64,000 nucleotides of DNA, from positions 476,871 to 540,870 of the forward strand of contig NZ_KB849812.1 in assembly GCF_000369065.1 (NCBI RefSeq), in the 5' to 3' direction. The notes under the pieces are model-generated. The model was not told where the DNA came from. It saw only the letters and a list, made by a program, of their open reading frames with translations, and did no database searches. Shown one piece after another: positions 25,906 to 38,300 of this stretch (positions are counted from its first letter, which is position 1; the number at the start of each line of letters is the position of its first letter). The DNA comes from Acinetobacter haemolyticus CIP 64.3 = MTCC 9819. Lineage in GTDB: Bacteria; Pseudomonadota; Gammaproteobacteria; Pseudomonadales; Moraxellaceae. Made by a program: the position numbers and the translations under genes.

Positions 25906-26931
25906 ATGAGCAATAATCAAATTCGCGCTTATGCAGCGATGCAAGCAGGTGAACAGCTGGTTCCTTACCAATTTGATGCAGGTGAATTACAAGCCCATCA
26001 GGTGGAAGTCAAAGTTGAATACTGTGGTTTATGTCATTCTGATCTTTCAGTCATCAACAATGATTGGCATTCTTCAACCTACCCTGTCATTGCTGGTCAC
26101 GAAATCATTGGCACAATCACGGCGCTCGGCACGGAAGCAAAGGGGCTCAAACTGGGTCAACGTGTTGGGATCGGTTGGACAGCTGAAAGTTGCCAAGCAT
26201 GTGATCCGTGTATTGGAGGCAATCAGGTGCTCTGTACAGGTGAAAACGTGGCGACCATCGTGGGTCATGCGGGGGGCTTTGCAGAAAAAGTACGGGCTGG
26301 TTGGCAATGGGTTATTCCTCTACCCGATGATTTAGCGCCTGAAAGTGCGGGTCCACTCCTTTGTGGTGGGATTACCGTGTTTGATCCATTACTTAAACAT
26401 AAAATCCAAGCCACACATCATGTCGGTGTGATCGGTATTGGTGGCTTAGGTCATATCGCAATTAAACTGCTCAAAGCTTGGGGTTGTGAAATCACCGCGT
26501 TTAGTTCTAATCCAGAAAAAACGGAAGAACTTAAAGCGATGGGCGCAGATCATGTCGTGAATAGTCGTGATGCTCAAGCGATTAAAGCACAACGTGGTAA
26601 GTTTGATTTATTATTAAGTACGGTCAATGTCACACTGAATTGGCAAGCCTATTTGAGCACCCTTGCACCCCATGGCAGTCTCCATTTCTTAGGTCTTACT
26701 TTAGAGCCAGTTCCTGTTTCAGTCGGTGCGCTCATTGATGGTGCCAAATCTGTCACAGGCTCTCCAACAGGTTCTCCTTTGGCATTACGTCAGCTTTTAA
26801 AGTTTGCTGCACGTAAAAATATTGCACCACAAATTGAACTATATCCTATGTCACAACTTAATGAAGCCATTGAGCGACTTCATTCTGGTCAAGCCCGCTA
26901 TCGAATTGTTCTCAAAGCTGATTTTGATTAG
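25906..26931 (+). CDS. Zinc-dependent NAD(P) alcohol dehydrogenase (YahK/AdhA type)
   Basis: 341 aa medium-chain dehydrogenase. Catalytic zinc ligands are in CGLCHSD and GHE; the structural zinc cysteines are in [16 protein letters not shown]. The Rossmann motif is [15 protein letters not shown]. Relatives reduce aldehydes with NADPH, for example cinnamyl-alcohol-type dehydrogenases. Its last 4 bp overlap the convergent MocR-type gene. Confidence 0.9.
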   Translation: MSNNQIRAYAAMQAGEQLVPYQFDAGELQAHQVEVKVEYCGLCHSDLSVINNDWHSSTYPVIAGHEIIGTITALGTEAKGLKLGQRVGIGWTAESCQACDPCIGGNQVLCTGENVATIVGHAGGFAEKVRAGWQWVIPLPDDLAPESAGPLLCGGITVFDPLLKHKIQATHHVGVIGIGGLGHIAIKLLKAWGCEITAFSSNPEKTEELKAMGADHVVNSRDAQAIKAQRGKFDLLLSTVNVTLNWQAYLSTLAPHGSLHFLGLTLEPVPVSVGALIDGAKSVTGSPTGSPLALRQLLKFAARKNIAPQIELYPMSQLNEAIERLHSGQARYRIVLKADFD

Positions 26932-28355
26932 GCTGAAGACGAGTCTAAGCTCTGTTTTACCCAATCCGCCAATTGCTGAATCGCTTGGCGGATTTCTTGT
27001 GTAAAAGCATGCCCCGCATTTAAACGGATAAAATGCCGATAGCGCTGATCTTCACCAAATACTTCACCCGGTACAATATTGATACCTTTAGCTTGTGCGA
27101 GATAATATAGATCAAGCCCTGTAATCGTGTCAGGCAGCTGCATCCATAAAGCATAGCCTCCTTGTGATTGACTTAATGCAATCGGAATCCCCTGAAAAGT
27201 TTCTAAAATACAGGCACGATACTGTTCCACCTGCTGCATGAGCTTGGGTCTTAATTGATCTAAATGTTCTCTATAACCACGACTATAGATAAAATCAGCC
27301 AAACCAAGCTGTAAAGGCGTATTCACACCAACGTTATTTGCCAATAATTGGGGGCGTAAGAATTCAAGTTGTTGCCCCAAACAGAACCAACCGACTCGAT
27401 AAGCACTGGATAATGACTTTGAAACTGATGCACACCAGACCACATAGCCCTGTTGATCCCAATAACGAATCGGTAATGGGCGTTCATTTTGGAAACTACA
27501 CTCCGCATAAATATCATCTTCAATAATGAAACATTGATACTGCTGCGCCAGTTCAGCAATCCGTTGTTTCTGCTGGTTACTGAGACAATATCCTAACGGA
27601 TTTTGATAGTTTGCCGTCAATAAACACAGTTTGGCACTGCCCTGCTGCATAAAATGCTCTAAGCGTTCTAGATCTATTCCCTGATGGTCTGCGGGGATTT
27701 CAATAATTTTACGTTTTAAACTGGCCAGCATTTGTAGCTGACCATTAAAGGTCGGGGTCGGAATCAGAATACTATCGCCCTCTTTGCTCATTTGCTGGAT
27801 CAGTAGCGAAATCGCAGGCAAACAGCCATTGGTAATAAAAATATCCTCTGCCGCAATATAAATCCCATCCTCACGCCAATGATCCGCAAGCGCCTGTCTC
27901 AACACGTGATGCCCTTGTTTATTGCAATACAGAAAATCTTCAGGCTGGCAATGCTTCAACGCCCGTTGCAAAGAACGGCGCAACCCATCAACAGGAATGA
28001 GATGAGGTGAAAGTTGTATTGCCCCGAGTGGTGTCAAATGGCTTTGAATGGAGGCAGTTTGAATTTGATTTTGTAGATCCAAATTGGAAACTTGTCGTGG
28101 CATCGATTCAAACTGAGGACTGTCAGGCGCAGGACTTTGATACTGTCTAGAGCTGACAAAATAACCTGACTTGGCTTTGACATAAATCAGCCCTTTTGCT
28201 TCCAACAACTCATAGCATTGTTGTGCCGTACTCAAACTGATCTCTTGCTGACGTGCAAACTCACGTAAAGAGCTGAGCTTCTGCTGTGGTTGCAGCTCAT
28301 GGTGATAAATCTTATGTGCCAACTGTTCGGCGAGACGCTGATATTGAAAAGTCAT
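26928..28355 (-). CDS. MocR-family GntR regulator/aminotransferase-like protein
   Basis: 475 aa from ATG 28355; a start at 28445 would overlap the divergent lipoprotein gene. Residues 1-75 are a winged helix ([32 protein letters not shown]). The remainder is an aminotransferase-like domain with the PLP lysine in [16 protein letters not shown]. It is a PLP-sensing transcription factor, target unknown. It is the second MocR-type regulator in the window and is not close to the PtsJ-like one. Confidence 0.88.
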   Translation of the reverse strand: MTFQYQRLAEQLAHKIYHHELQPQQKLSSLREFARQQEISLSTAQQCYELLEAKGLIYVKAKSGYFVSSRQYQSPAPDSPQFESMPRQVSNLDLQNQIQTASIQSHLTPLGAIQLSPHLIPVDGLRRSLQRALKHCQPEDFLYCNKQGHHVLRQALADHWREDGIYIAAEDIFITNGCLPAISLLIQQMSKEGDSILIPTPTFNGQLQMLASLKRKIIEIPADHQGIDLERLEHFMQQGSAKLCLLTANYQNPLGYCLSNQQKQRIAELAQQYQCFIIEDDIYAECSFQNERPLPIRYWDQQGYVVWCASVSKSLSSAYRVGWFCLGQQLEFLRPQLLANNVGVNTPLQLGLADFIYSRGYREHLDQLRPKLMQQVEQYRACILETFQGIPIALSQSQGGYALWMQLPDTITGLDLYYLAQAKGINIVPGEVFGEDQRYRHFIRLNAGHAFTQEIRQAIQQLADWVKQSLDSSSA

Positions 28356-28444
28356 TCTGTACTGCTTTTTTATAAATTTCTGTATCTGTATTGGTTTATA
28401 CAACACTATTAAGCTATAAAAATCAACTACAGGAGGATAAGGCA

Positions 28445-28855
28445 ATGAAAAATAAACTCTTATTTATAGTATGTAGCGTCCTATTTACTGGCTGCCAATT
28501 TACCGACCAGACCGTTTATCAACAGCAACAGATCTGTAAAAGACTTGCTGAGGGGTATTTAACCACTCAAAACCAACAAATGTATGAGTTTTGGAAACTT
28601 GAACAAAGCCCAACACAAGGGCAGCAACATACAATCAAGCTGACCTATAAAAAACCCAATGAAAATGGACTGATTTTATCAGGTCTGCTTTTGCCAACCG
28701 TTGAGTTGGAGTGTACTTTAGAACAGCAACAGATTATGGTGTCGCTCATTCAGGCAGCAGGTAAACAGGTTCGTGTTTTAGAGGTTCAACTACCTGATGC
28801 AACTAACGACATACCGAGAAACCTTGTTCAAGTTGCTCAGTCAAAAATTCGATAA
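28445..28855 (+). CDS. Putative lipoprotein, unknown function
   Basis: 136 aa from ATG 28445, preceded by AGGAGGATAAGGC. The signal peptide ends at a lipobox (FTGC). The mature part is hydrophilic and glutamine-rich with no recognised domain. It is divergent from the MocR-type gene and its last 53 bp overlap the convergent LysR gene. Confidence 0.75.
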   Translation: MKNKLLFIVCSVLFTGCQFTDQTVYQQQQICKRLAEGYLTTQNQQMYEFWKLEQSPTQGQQHTIKLTYKKPNENGLILSGLLLPTVELECTLEQQQIMVSLIQAAGKQVRVLEVQLPDATNDIPRNLVQVAQSKIR

Positions 28856-29705
28856 ATAGGCGGACTCGTTTGGGTAAATGTTCTTGTTGATAATAAACCG
28901 CATGGATGCGTTGATAAGAATGTTCGATTTGGTCTTCAAACAAAGCCACCAAGCGACCCTCTTCTAAATCTTTCCAGATTTCAAACTCAGATAATCGGGC
29001 GATACCTAAACCACGTAAACATAATTGTCGTACCGTTTCTCCACTCGACGCTTTAATACTCGATTGCGCCACAAAGTATTCACCATCGACTTTTATCGGC
29101 CATTTATTGATATAAAGTGGACGAGTAAAACCAATCACATCATGCATCACCAGTTGTTGCGGATGTTGTGGCGTACCACGCTGAGTAAGATATGCAGGGC
29201 TAGCAACAAGATATAAACGGCTTTGACACACCAATTTGGCATGCAAACTTGAATCATGTAACTCACCGAAACGAAATGCGACATCGGTTTTATGTTCAAG
29301 TAAATCAATCACCTGATCATTACTATTTAACTCAATCTCGATATTTGGGTAGCGTTGATGAAATAACTGCATTAACGGTGCAATCACATGCAAGATAAAG
29401 GGTACGGCTGAGTCTACCCGAATGATGCCAGACGTATCCTGATCAGATCGAAGTAAGGCTTCTTCGGCTGCGTTGAGATCATTGAGAATTTTACGCGCGT
29501 GATTTAAAAACTGTTGGCCTTCCTGCGTTAATTTTAATTTCCGCGTCGTGCGCTCGAGTAAAGTAACATCTAATTTTGATTCTAAACGGCTGAGCGAACG
29601 ACTGAGTCCAGATGCAGTTTGTCCTAACCGCTCTGCTGCAGCAACAAAAGAACCTGTATCGACAATGGTAATAAAAGCCAGTAGTTCTTCAATACTTGAT
29701 TTCAT
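28803..29705 (-). CDS. LysR-family transcriptional regulator
   Basis: 300 aa. N-terminal HTH (LLAFITIVDTGSFVAAAERLGQTASGLSRSLSRLESKL) and a C-terminal PBP2-like effector domain starting near residue 90. It is divergent from the aldo/keto reductase gene with 129 bp between, the usual layout for control of the neighbour. The 3' end overlaps the lipoprotein gene by 53 bp on the other strand. Confidence 0.93.
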   Translation of the reverse strand: MKSSIEELLAFITIVDTGSFVAAAERLGQTASGLSRSLSRLESKLDVTLLERTTRKLKLTQEGQQFLNHARKILNDLNAAEEALLRSDQDTSGIIRVDSAVPFILHVIAPLMQLFHQRYPNIEIELNSNDQVIDLLEHKTDVAFRFGELHDSSLHAKLVCQSRLYLVASPAYLTQRGTPQHPQQLVMHDVIGFTRPLYINKWPIKVDGEYFVAQSSIKASSGETVRQLCLRGLGIARLSEFEIWKDLEEGRLVALFEDQIEHSYQRIHAVYYQQEHLPKRVRLFIEFLTEQLEQGFSVCR

Positions 29706-29834
29706 AGCGGATCATTATTGATATTGAGTCAACTATATTTTGCAAATTCATCTATTTTTTAGCAACAATAATCGTCGCACAATCACATCATCAACAAAAT
29801 AGGCTCTATCGAGCACAACAAGATGAGGTGAAGC

Positions 29835-30620
29835 ATGCATATCCCACAGTTTGGTTTAGGTACTTTCCGTCTTAAAGATCAAGTGGTGATTGATTCAGTT
29901 AAAACGGCGTTGGAAGTCGGTTATCGTGCAATTGATACAGCACAAATTTATGAGAATGAAGCCGCAGTCGGGCAAGCGATTGCCGAAAGTGGTGTTGCAC
30001 GCCAAGATTTATTTTTAACCACAAAAATTTGGGTTGATCACTTTGCAGAAGAAAAATTGATCCCAAGCTTAAAAGACAGCTTACAGAAACTTCGCACTGA
30101 TGCGGTCGACCTTACCTTGATTCACTGGCCCGCACCACAATTGGGTGTATCCATTCCAGCAGTGATGCAGTTGCTATTAGAAGCAAAACAACAAGGTTTG
30201 ACTCAGCAAATAGGGATCTCGAACTTTAATATTGCCTTAACCCAGCAAGCGATTGACACCATTGGTGCCGAACACATTGCGACCAATCAAATTGAATTAA
30301 GTCCTTATCTACAAAATCTGAAGCTTGCGAATTATCTAACTCAGCAACACATTGATGTGACTTCTTACATGACGCTTGCCTATGGCAAAGTCCTGAATGA
30401 TCCAACCTTGCTTGAAATCGCAGCACAACATCAAGCAACCACCGCACAAGTTGCATTGGCTTGGGCTTTACAGCAGGGTTATGCCGTGATCCCTTCTTCA
30501 ACCAAACGTGAAAATTTAATCAGTAACTTAAAAGCACAAGATCTAACGCTGAGTTCTGAAGAAATGCAATTGATTGCTCAGCTTGAACGTAATGGTCGTG
30601 AAGTCAATCCTGAACAATAG
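29835..30620 (+). CDS. Aldo/keto reductase, DkgB-like
   Basis: 261 aa. The tetrad is visible: Asp in [11 protein letters not shown], Tyr in the same block, Lys in [10 protein letters not shown] and His in [10 protein letters not shown]. The NADPH-binding C-terminal motif is [14 protein letters not shown]. Similar to 2,5-diketo-D-gluconate reductase B and methylglyoxal reductases. The MFS gene follows 22 bp later, so they form a likely operon under the divergent LysR protein. Confidence 0.9.
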   Translation: MHIPQFGLGTFRLKDQVVIDSVKTALEVGYRAIDTAQIYENEAAVGQAIAESGVARQDLFLTTKIWVDHFAEEKLIPSLKDSLQKLRTDAVDLTLIHWPAPQLGVSIPAVMQLLLEAKQQGLTQQIGISNFNIALTQQAIDTIGAEHIATNQIELSPYLQNLKLANYLTQQHIDVTSYMTLAYGKVLNDPTLLEIAAQHQATTAQVALAWALQQGYAVIPSSTKRENLISNLKAQDLTLSSEEMQLIAQLERNGREVNPEQ

Positions 30621-30642
30621 GCACCTGAATGGGATCAATAAT

Positions 30643-31830
30643 ATGAACCGTCACGTTCATTTTACTTTGCTCGCGCTAGCGATTGGTGCATTTGCAATAG
30701 GTACAACCGAATTCTCCCCTATGGGACTATTGCCTAATATTGCCAACGATCTAGGGGTATCCATCCCCAGTGCAGGTCTACTCATCACAGGTTATGCATT
30801 AGGTGTCATGATAGGCGCTCCAATCATGACACTCTGGTTTTGTGGCTATGCGCGCCGCAATGCACTCATTCTGTTGATGGCGATTTTTACCATTGGAAAC
30901 CTTATAGCAGCCTTTGCACCCAGCTATATGAGTTTAATGGGGGCGCGGTTGATTACCAGCTTGAACCACGGTGCATTTTTTGGAATTGGATCAGTGGTTG
31001 CCGCAAGTGTCGTTCCTGCAAATAAACAAGCCAGTGCGGTTGCAAGTATGTTTATGGGGCTGACCATTGCAAATATCGGCGGTGTACCACTTGCCACATG
31101 GGTAGGACAAAATATTGGTTGGCGCATGTCATTTCTTGCGATTTCAGCGCTCGGTCTGATTACCATGCTGGCGCTGTGGAAAGCCCTACCCGTCGGTTCG
31201 GTCGGGCAAAAGCCCAATATAAAAATGGAACTGAAAGTCCTCACCCGTTTACCTGTGGTATTAGCACTGCTCACCACTGTATTCGGGGCTTCAGCAATGT
31301 TTACTCTCTACACTTACATTGCCCCGAGCTTAGTCGAATTTACCCATGCGTCACCGAGCTTTATCACCATGATGTTGGTCTTAATTGGAATTGGTTTCTC
31401 TCTTGGCAATCATTTTGGAGGAAAATTTGCAGATGTATCGATGGATAAAACGCTGATCGGATTCTTAGGATTACTGATTGGCTTAATGGTGATTTTCCCA
31501 ATCTTGGCTCAAACACAGTTAGGGGCAGCGATTGGTTTAGTACTTTGGGGTACTGCAGCCTTTGCAATCGTACCACCGCTTCAAATGCGTGTGATATCTG
31601 TTGCACGAGAGGCTTCTGGACTCGCTTCCTCAGTCAATATCGGCGCATTTAACTTGGGCAACGCCATCGGTGCAGCAGCAGGAGGTGCCGTCTTAAGTTT
31701 GGGTTTAAATTATGCTGCAGTTTCAATGATTGGAGCATTACTGGCTGCGATTGGATTAGTTTTAGTTTTCATCCAAATAAAATTAGCCACTAAAAAAAAT
31801 ACGCGGTATCAACAGTGTTCTCAAACTTAA
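30643..31830 (+). CDS. MFS transporter, DHA1-like drug/sugar efflux
   Basis: 395 aa from ATG 30643; an earlier in-frame ATG lies inside the upstream gene. Twelve hydrophobic helices are expected; the N-terminal motif is ALAIGAFAIGTTEFSPMGLLP, typical of AraJ/YdhP-type exporters. The substrate is unknown. A terminator follows 7 bp after the stop. Confidence 0.88.
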   Translation: MNRHVHFTLLALAIGAFAIGTTEFSPMGLLPNIANDLGVSIPSAGLLITGYALGVMIGAPIMTLWFCGYARRNALILLMAIFTIGNLIAAFAPSYMSLMGARLITSLNHGAFFGIGSVVAASVVPANKQASAVASMFMGLTIANIGGVPLATWVGQNIGWRMSFLAISALGLITMLALWKALPVGSVGQKPNIKMELKVLTRLPVVLALLTTVFGASAMFTLYTYIAPSLVEFTHASPSFITMMLVLIGIGFSLGNHFGGKFADVSMDKTLIGFLGLLIGLMVIFPILAQTQLGAAIGLVLWGTAAFAIVPPLQMRVISVAREASGLASSVNIGAFNLGNAIGAAAGGAVLSLGLNYAAVSMIGALLAAIGLVLVFIQIKLATKKNTRYQQCSQT

Positions 31831-31836
31831 ACGAGT

Positions 31837-31864
31837 AAAAGCCTGATGTAAAATCAGGCTTTTT
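31837..31864. terminator. Bidirectional intrinsic terminator
   Basis: AAAAGCCTGAT, loop GTAAA, ATCAGGCTTTT. It lies between the convergent MFS and START-domain genes. Confidence 0.9.
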
Positions 31865-31871
31865 ATTATGA

Positions 31872-32519
31872 TTATTTTAGCAAATCCGGTAATGTCGGTT
31901 GCTTATATAAAGGGTTTTGTACTTCTTTTTTCATTTTCATCAGCATCTGATAAGGCTGCTGTTGTACAAACATATTCACAAAACTTAATGGAATTGCACC
32001 TGCTGGATCAGCATAACCACGGGTTGAAACTTTCACTTTGTTGTCAGCCACTTTTTGGAAAATCCAATCCCCTTCATAACGACTCAAACGAATAATATCG
32101 GGTTGCACTGGATAATCATGCTTAATTGCCTGATTTTTGATACTAATACTGCCATCCGCATTCTTATTCATTTTTCCTTTAATCACCACATCACGATCTT
32201 TTAGCGGAAATGGAAAATCCAAAACCATATATAAGATGAACTCACCTTTTTGATCGTCTCGTGATAACAATTGCGCTTTGCCTACGTAGGGTACCCATTG
32301 TGGTGTGCGTTCAACATCCAATACCACAGCCACAGCACGTTCTAATGGCACATCAAAAGTGGTTTCTGCTTTGTATTGAATGACTGGATTATTTTCTGTT
32401 TGATAGGTCCAAACTTTAATGTCATTACGGTGTAAACTGAGTTTAGGCGCTGTTGCAGCACTGGTGACTAGACTCGCGGTACTAAGTAACGCAGCAAGAA
32501 CGATATATTTTTTTTTCAT
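31872..32519 (-). CDS. START-domain protein, secreted
   Basis: 215 aa from ATG 32519, preceded by GAG; upstream ATGs at 32543 and 32540 are in frame. The N-terminal signal peptide is MKKKYIVLAALLSTASLVTSA. The mature part is a START/lipid-transfer-like domain (TTFDVPLERAVAVVLDVERTPQWVPYVGKA, DRDVVIKGK). Lipid binding in the periplasm is inferred from the fold. It ends beside the MFS terminator; dapB lies 89 bp upstream in the same direction. Confidence 0.85.
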   Translation of the reverse strand: MKKKYIVLAALLSTASLVTSAATAPKLSLHRNDIKVWTYQTENNPVIQYKAETTFDVPLERAVAVVLDVERTPQWVPYVGKAQLLSRDDQKGEFILYMVLDFPFPLKDRDVVIKGKMNKNADGSISIKNQAIKHDYPVQPDIIRLSRYEGDWIFQKVADNKVKVSTRGYADPAGAIPLSFVNMFVQQQPYQMLMKMKKEVQNPLYKQPTLPDLLK

Positions 32520-32608
32520 GTCATGCTCAATTCTTTTCATCATTACTCGAGCTTGTATCGCCTAAAGATCGACATTACAAGCTCTTTTATCACGTAATAT
32601 TTAAGATT

Positions 32609-33463
<855 letters not shown>

Positions 33464-33506
33464 CTACTATAGCAAAACTCTCACATTCCGCTAAAAAATT
33501 CCCATA

Positions 33507-33534
33507 AAAAAACCTGCCGAAGCAGGTTTTTTTT
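33507..33534 (-). terminator. Intrinsic terminator after dnaJ
   Basis: AAAACCTGC, loop CGAA, GCAGGTTTT. It has A and T tracts on both sides and lies just downstream of dnaJ. Confidence 0.88.
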
Positions 33535-33545
33535 GTTGATGCCGA

Positions 33546-34661
33546 TTAATCAAATAGGCGATCAAAGAATGATTTTTTCTTTGGCGACGATGCATGACCA
33601 TCTCCATCCAAAGATGCTTGTAATTCTTTTAATAACTCACGCTGACGGCTGGTTAAGTTCACAGGCGTTTCAATAACGATACGACATAGTAAATCACCAA
33701 CCATGCTACTACGTACTGGACGGACACCTTTACCACGTAAGCGGAACAGTTTACCTGTTTGCGTACCTTCAGGAATCTTCAAGCTGACACGCCCTTCAAG
33801 CGTTGGAATTTCAATTTCTTTACCTAAAGCAGCATCGGCAATACTAACAGGCACATCCATATAAAGATCTGCACCATCACGCTGGAAGATTTCGTGTTCA
33901 CGCACGACAACTTCTACATATAAATCACCAGACTGACCATCACGAATCGCCTCACCTTTACCGGTTAAGCGTACGCGATCTCCATTATCCACACCCGCTG
34001 GAATGGTGACTTCAAGAGTTTGTTGACGATCTGCTACCCCTGAACCATGACAGGTATTACATGGGTTCTTAATGATTTTTCCTTGTCCACGACAAGTACT
34101 ACAGGTTTGCTGAACCGAGAAGAAACCCTGTTGCATACGGATTTGACCCGTACCGTGACATGTACGACAGGTTTCAACGTCATTTGGATTTTTCGAACCT
34201 TTACCATCACAGGTTTCGCATGGTGCAGGTGCAGTAAAGGTAATGGTCTTTTTCACCCCTTTTACCGCTTCTTCGAGCGTCAGTTCCATCACATAGCGGA
34301 GATCTGAACCACGACGTTGACGTTGTTGTTGACGACCGCCACCACCGAAAGCACCACCGAAAATATCACCAAACTGGCTAAAAATATCTTCTGCGCTAAA
34401 ACCGCCACCGAAGCCACCGCCACCACCAAAGCCGCCTTCAAAAGCACTGTGCCCAGCACGATCGTACATACTACGCTTTTCGCTATCCGAAAGTACTTCG
34501 TAAGCTTCCGATGCTTCTTTGAATTTTTCTTCTGCTTCAGCGTTGTCAGGATTTCGATCTGGATGATACTTCATCGCCAACTTACGATAGGCTTTCTTGA
34601 TCTCATCATCACTTGCGGTTTTCGAAACGCCTAAAACCTCATAATAATCACGTTTAGCCAT
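33546..34661 (-). CDS. dnaJ: Chaperone DnaJ
   Basis: 371 aa. The J domain with HPD (KYHPDRNPD) occupies residues 1-70, then a Gly-rich segment, then four CxxCxGxG zinc motifs ([32 protein letters not shown]), and a C-terminal substrate-binding domain. It stimulates DnaK. dnaK is not upstream in this window, unlike many genomes. Confidence 0.98.
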   Translation of the reverse strand: MAKRDYYEVLGVSKTASDDEIKKAYRKLAMKYHPDRNPDNAEAEEKFKEASEAYEVLSDSEKRSMYDRAGHSAFEGGFGGGGGFGGGFSAEDIFSQFGDIFGGAFGGGGRQQQRQRRGSDLRYVMELTLEEAVKGVKKTITFTAPAPCETCDGKGSKNPNDVETCRTCHGTGQIRMQQGFFSVQQTCSTCRGQGKIIKNPCNTCHGSGVADRQQTLEVTIPAGVDNGDRVRLTGKGEAIRDGQSGDLYVEVVVREHEIFQRDGADLYMDVPVSIADAALGKEIEIPTLEGRVSLKIPEGTQTGKLFRLRGKGVRPVRSSMVGDLLCRIVIETPVNLTSRQRELLKELQASLDGDGHASSPKKKSFFDRLFD

Positions 34662-34712
34662 GGTTGGCGATGCTCCTCACGGAATGTATTTAAATCTAAA
34701 AAAACATAAAAT

Positions 34713-34752
34713 AGGCTCTGCTGGCATTTTATTTATAAAAGCCAACAGAGCC
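34713..34752 (-). terminator. Hairpin with T tract downstream of the 133-aa gene
   Basis: GGCTCTG...TGGC pairs with GCCAACAGAGCC in a 12-bp stem with one mismatch. On the minus strand it is followed by TATTTTATG and T7, consistent with termination of the 34810-35211 gene. Confidence 0.7.
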
Positions 34753-34809
34753 TTAATAAGGACGATCTTATCTATTTACAAGGGTAATTCCGATAAAAAA
34801 ACAATAAAT

Positions 34810-35211
34810 TTAGAAAACTGCCTTGTTTCTAAAATACTTAGCGATGCCTTTTAACCACGCATTGAGTAAAAATAGCCATGCAATTGCACTAAATACCACA
34901 CCAGCAACCGTCAAGGCAGTTACCCAAAGTGTGCTGTCCCATGCAAAGAAGAACAATGGAATAAACCACAAAGCAGCAAAAAAAGCCATTATGATGAATA
35001 ACAGCACATTACGCATAATCCAGAGTGCGTGCGCATGAATCCATACCTCTGCATCATCCACAACAGCAACTTTTCGCGCTAATACATAGGCGAAGGCCGC
35101 AAATACGATTGTAAACAATGCAAGAAACATGAACACGTAAGAAATCGCCACGTAACGGCGATGCTGCTCAACCTTATCTTGCCCCATGCTTGATATCACC
35201 TCATTCATCAC
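34810..35211 (-). CDS. Small integral membrane protein, hypothetical
   Basis: 133 aa with four hydrophobic segments (VFMFLALFTIVFAAFAYVLA; NVLLFIIMAFFAALWFIPLFFFA; LWVTALTVAGVVFSAIAWLFLL). I do not recognise the family. It is preceded and followed by non-coding DNA, so it is probably a single-gene unit. Confidence 0.75.
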   Translation of the reverse strand: MMNEVISSMGQDKVEQHRRYVAISYVFMFLALFTIVFAAFAYVLARKVAVVDDAEVWIHAHALWIMRNVLLFIIMAFFAALWFIPLFFFAWDSTLWVTALTVAGVVFSAIAWLFLLNAWLKGIAKYFRNKAVF

Positions 35212-35319
35212 ATTTTGCCAAATCGACTATGCAATGGGATTCCATTATTTTTTAATATTAAAATATAGGTGCTACTATATTGAAATTTTCAATATTTCGC
35301 ACCTCTATTCGCAAAAAAA

Positions 35320-38300
35320 TTATGTGCTAGGTGTTGCTTTCTTAACCTTAAACCATGTTGCATAGAGTGCAGGAAGGAAAAATAAGGTGAGTAATGTTGC
35401 AACAATCAATCCCCCCATAATCGCCACCGCCATCGGCCCGAAGAAAATACTGCGGGAGAGCGGAATCATTGCTAACACTGCGGCAAGTGCGGTTAACACA
35501 ATTGGACGAAAACGACGCATAGTTGCATCGATCACTGCGTCCCAAGCTGCTTGTCCTGCTCGAATATCCTGTTCAATTTGGTCAATCAGAATCAGCGAGT
35601 TACGCATAATCATACCAGACAGCGCAATTGTTCCTAGCATGGCCACAAAACCAAAAGGTTTATTGAACAATAATAAGAACGCGACAACTCCGATTAAACC
35701 CAGAGGAGCTGTCAGCAATACAATCGTTGCTCGAGACATGCTACGAAGTTGGATCATTAACAATGTCATCACCACGACTAAGAATAATGGCATACCGGCA
35801 TTGACAGAGCTCTGACCTCGTGCCGACTCTTCAACCGTTCCGCCCACTTCAAGTAGATAACCACTTGGAAGATCCTCACGCAAAGTTTGCATCTGATCCG
35901 CCAATTGTTGAACCACGGTGGCTGGTTGAAGTTGTGTGCGGATATCTGCTCTCACAGTAATGGTGGGTAAACGGTTACGATGCCAAATCAATCCCTCTTC
36001 AAAACGTGACTCAATTTGTGCAATTTGTGCCAATGGTACAGTTGTTCCTTTACTGGTCGGTACAGCTAAACTGGCTAAAGAGGCAACTTCTGCACGCTCC
36101 GTCTCATCACCACGTAAACGGATTTCAATCAATTCACGTTTTTCACGATACTGATTCATGACAGCCCCAGTCACCGAAGCATTGAGGAAGTTTGCCAAAT
36201 CGACACTACTCACTCCCATCTGACGCGCACGATCTTGATCAATCTCGATTGCAATAATCTTACTCGGCTCTCCCCAATCCAGATGCACGTTGGTGGTATT
36301 TGGATCCTCACCCACCACTCGTGCAACTTTTTGTGCCCATTGACGTACGGTTGCTAAATCCTCACCTGAAACTCGATATTGCAATGGATACCCCACAGGT
36401 GGACCATTTTCTAACAATGAAACACGCGTCCGCACTTGTGGCAGCAATTGCTTAATCTGTTGTTCTAAAGAACGACGAATTTCATCTCGATCATCCAAAG
36501 ATGAAGCCAAAACGACAAATTGCGCAAAGCTCGCCTGCGGGAGTTGTTGATCTAAAGGCAAATAGAAACGAGGTGAGCCTGTTCCCACATAAGCCACATA
36601 ATTATCAATTCCCTCTTGCTTGGCCAAGAACTGCTCTACTTTTTGTACAGCTTGCTCAGTCGCAGTCAGAGATGCACCTTCTTCAAGTTTTAAATCCACT
36701 AAAATTTCAGCGCGGTTAGAGGGTGGAAAGAATTGCTGTGGCACAAACTTAAACATCATCACTGAAAGTACAAATATGCCAACCGTCGTCGCAATGACCG
36801 TCTTGCGATAGGTAATACAGATTTCTACAGCCCTACGGAAAGACTGATAAAATTTGGTTTGATAGGGATCATGATGTGCACCATGCGCCTGTACGACTGG
36901 TGCTGGCTGCTTACGTAGTCGTGCCCACAAACGTAGATACCATGCAGCCTTTTGCTGTTGCTTGCTAAAATCAGGTAATAATTTTTCACCCAAGTACGGT
37001 ACAAATAATACCGCTGCAATCCAAGACACCACTAAGGCAATCGTCACCACTTGGAAAATCGAACGGGTATATTCACCTGTTCCCGATTGTGCAGTTGCAA
37101 TCGGTAAAAAACCTGCTGCGGTAATCAATGTCCCCGTTAGCATCGGAAAGGCGGTGGTCTGCCATGCAAAACCCGCTGCTTTGAGTCTGCTGTAGCCCTG
37201 CTCCATCTTAATCGCCATCATTTCAACGGCGATAATGGCATCATCGACCAACAAGCCAAGCGCGAGAATCAGCGCCCCTAGCGAGATCTTATGCAACCCG
37301 ACATCAAATAGGCTCATGCCCGCAAATGTCATGGCCAACACCAGCGGAATTGACAATGCCACCACCAGTCCAGTGCGAAAACCCAAAGAGAAAAAGCTCA
37401 CCAATAACACGATGATTACGGCTTCGGCCAATACTTTTAAAAACTCTTGGATACTGCGTTTTACTGCGACAGGTTGATCAGAGACTTTTTGCAGTTTCAT
37501 CCCGAGGGGTAAACTTTTTTGTAGGCGGGTAAATTCGGTTTCAAGGTTTTTGCCCAGAGCAATAATGTCTCCACCTTTACGCATCGAGACAGCAATACCG
37601 ATCCCATTTTCACCCATAAAGCGCATACGTGGCTGAGCAGGCTCGCTAAAACCACGATACACATCTGCGACATCACCGAGTTGGATGGTTTTGTCCCCGA
37701 CCAACAACGGCATTTTTCTTAGTTCATCCACACTATGTAGATGTCCACTGACGCGAATCTGAATACGATCTGTACCTGTTTCAAAGAAACCCGCACTGGC
37801 CATGTCATTTTGCTTTTGTATCGCTTCTTGTATCGCAGTAACCGGCACACCGAGTTGCACTGCCTTGGTATTTGACAGCTCAATCCAAATCTTTTGGTCT
37901 TGCAAACCGACTAAGTTAACTTTGCTCACATCTTTGACGCGTTGCAGTTGTAACTGCAAACGATCAGCGTATTCTTTCATTACCGCATAATCAAAATCCT
38001 GACCTGTCAGAACGTAGATATTGCCGAAAGTATCACCAAACTCATCATTGAAAAATGGTCCTTGTACGCCATTTGGCAACTCAGCACGAATATCATTGAT
38101 CTTTTTACGGACGTTGTACCAGACATCAGGAATCTGATTCGCAGGCAAAGAGTCTTTTGCCACAAAGGTAACCAATGACTCCCCAGGACGTGAATACGCC
38201 ATAATGCGGTCATATTGCCCTGTCGTCATCAGTTCTTTTTCGATTCGATCTGTGACCAGCGTCGAAACTTCTTTTGCAGTTGCTCCAGGCCAGAAGGTTT

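Noticed and set aside
35387..37477. Antisense reading frames opposite the RND permease
   Set aside because: They are shadows of a well-supported 1042-aa gene.
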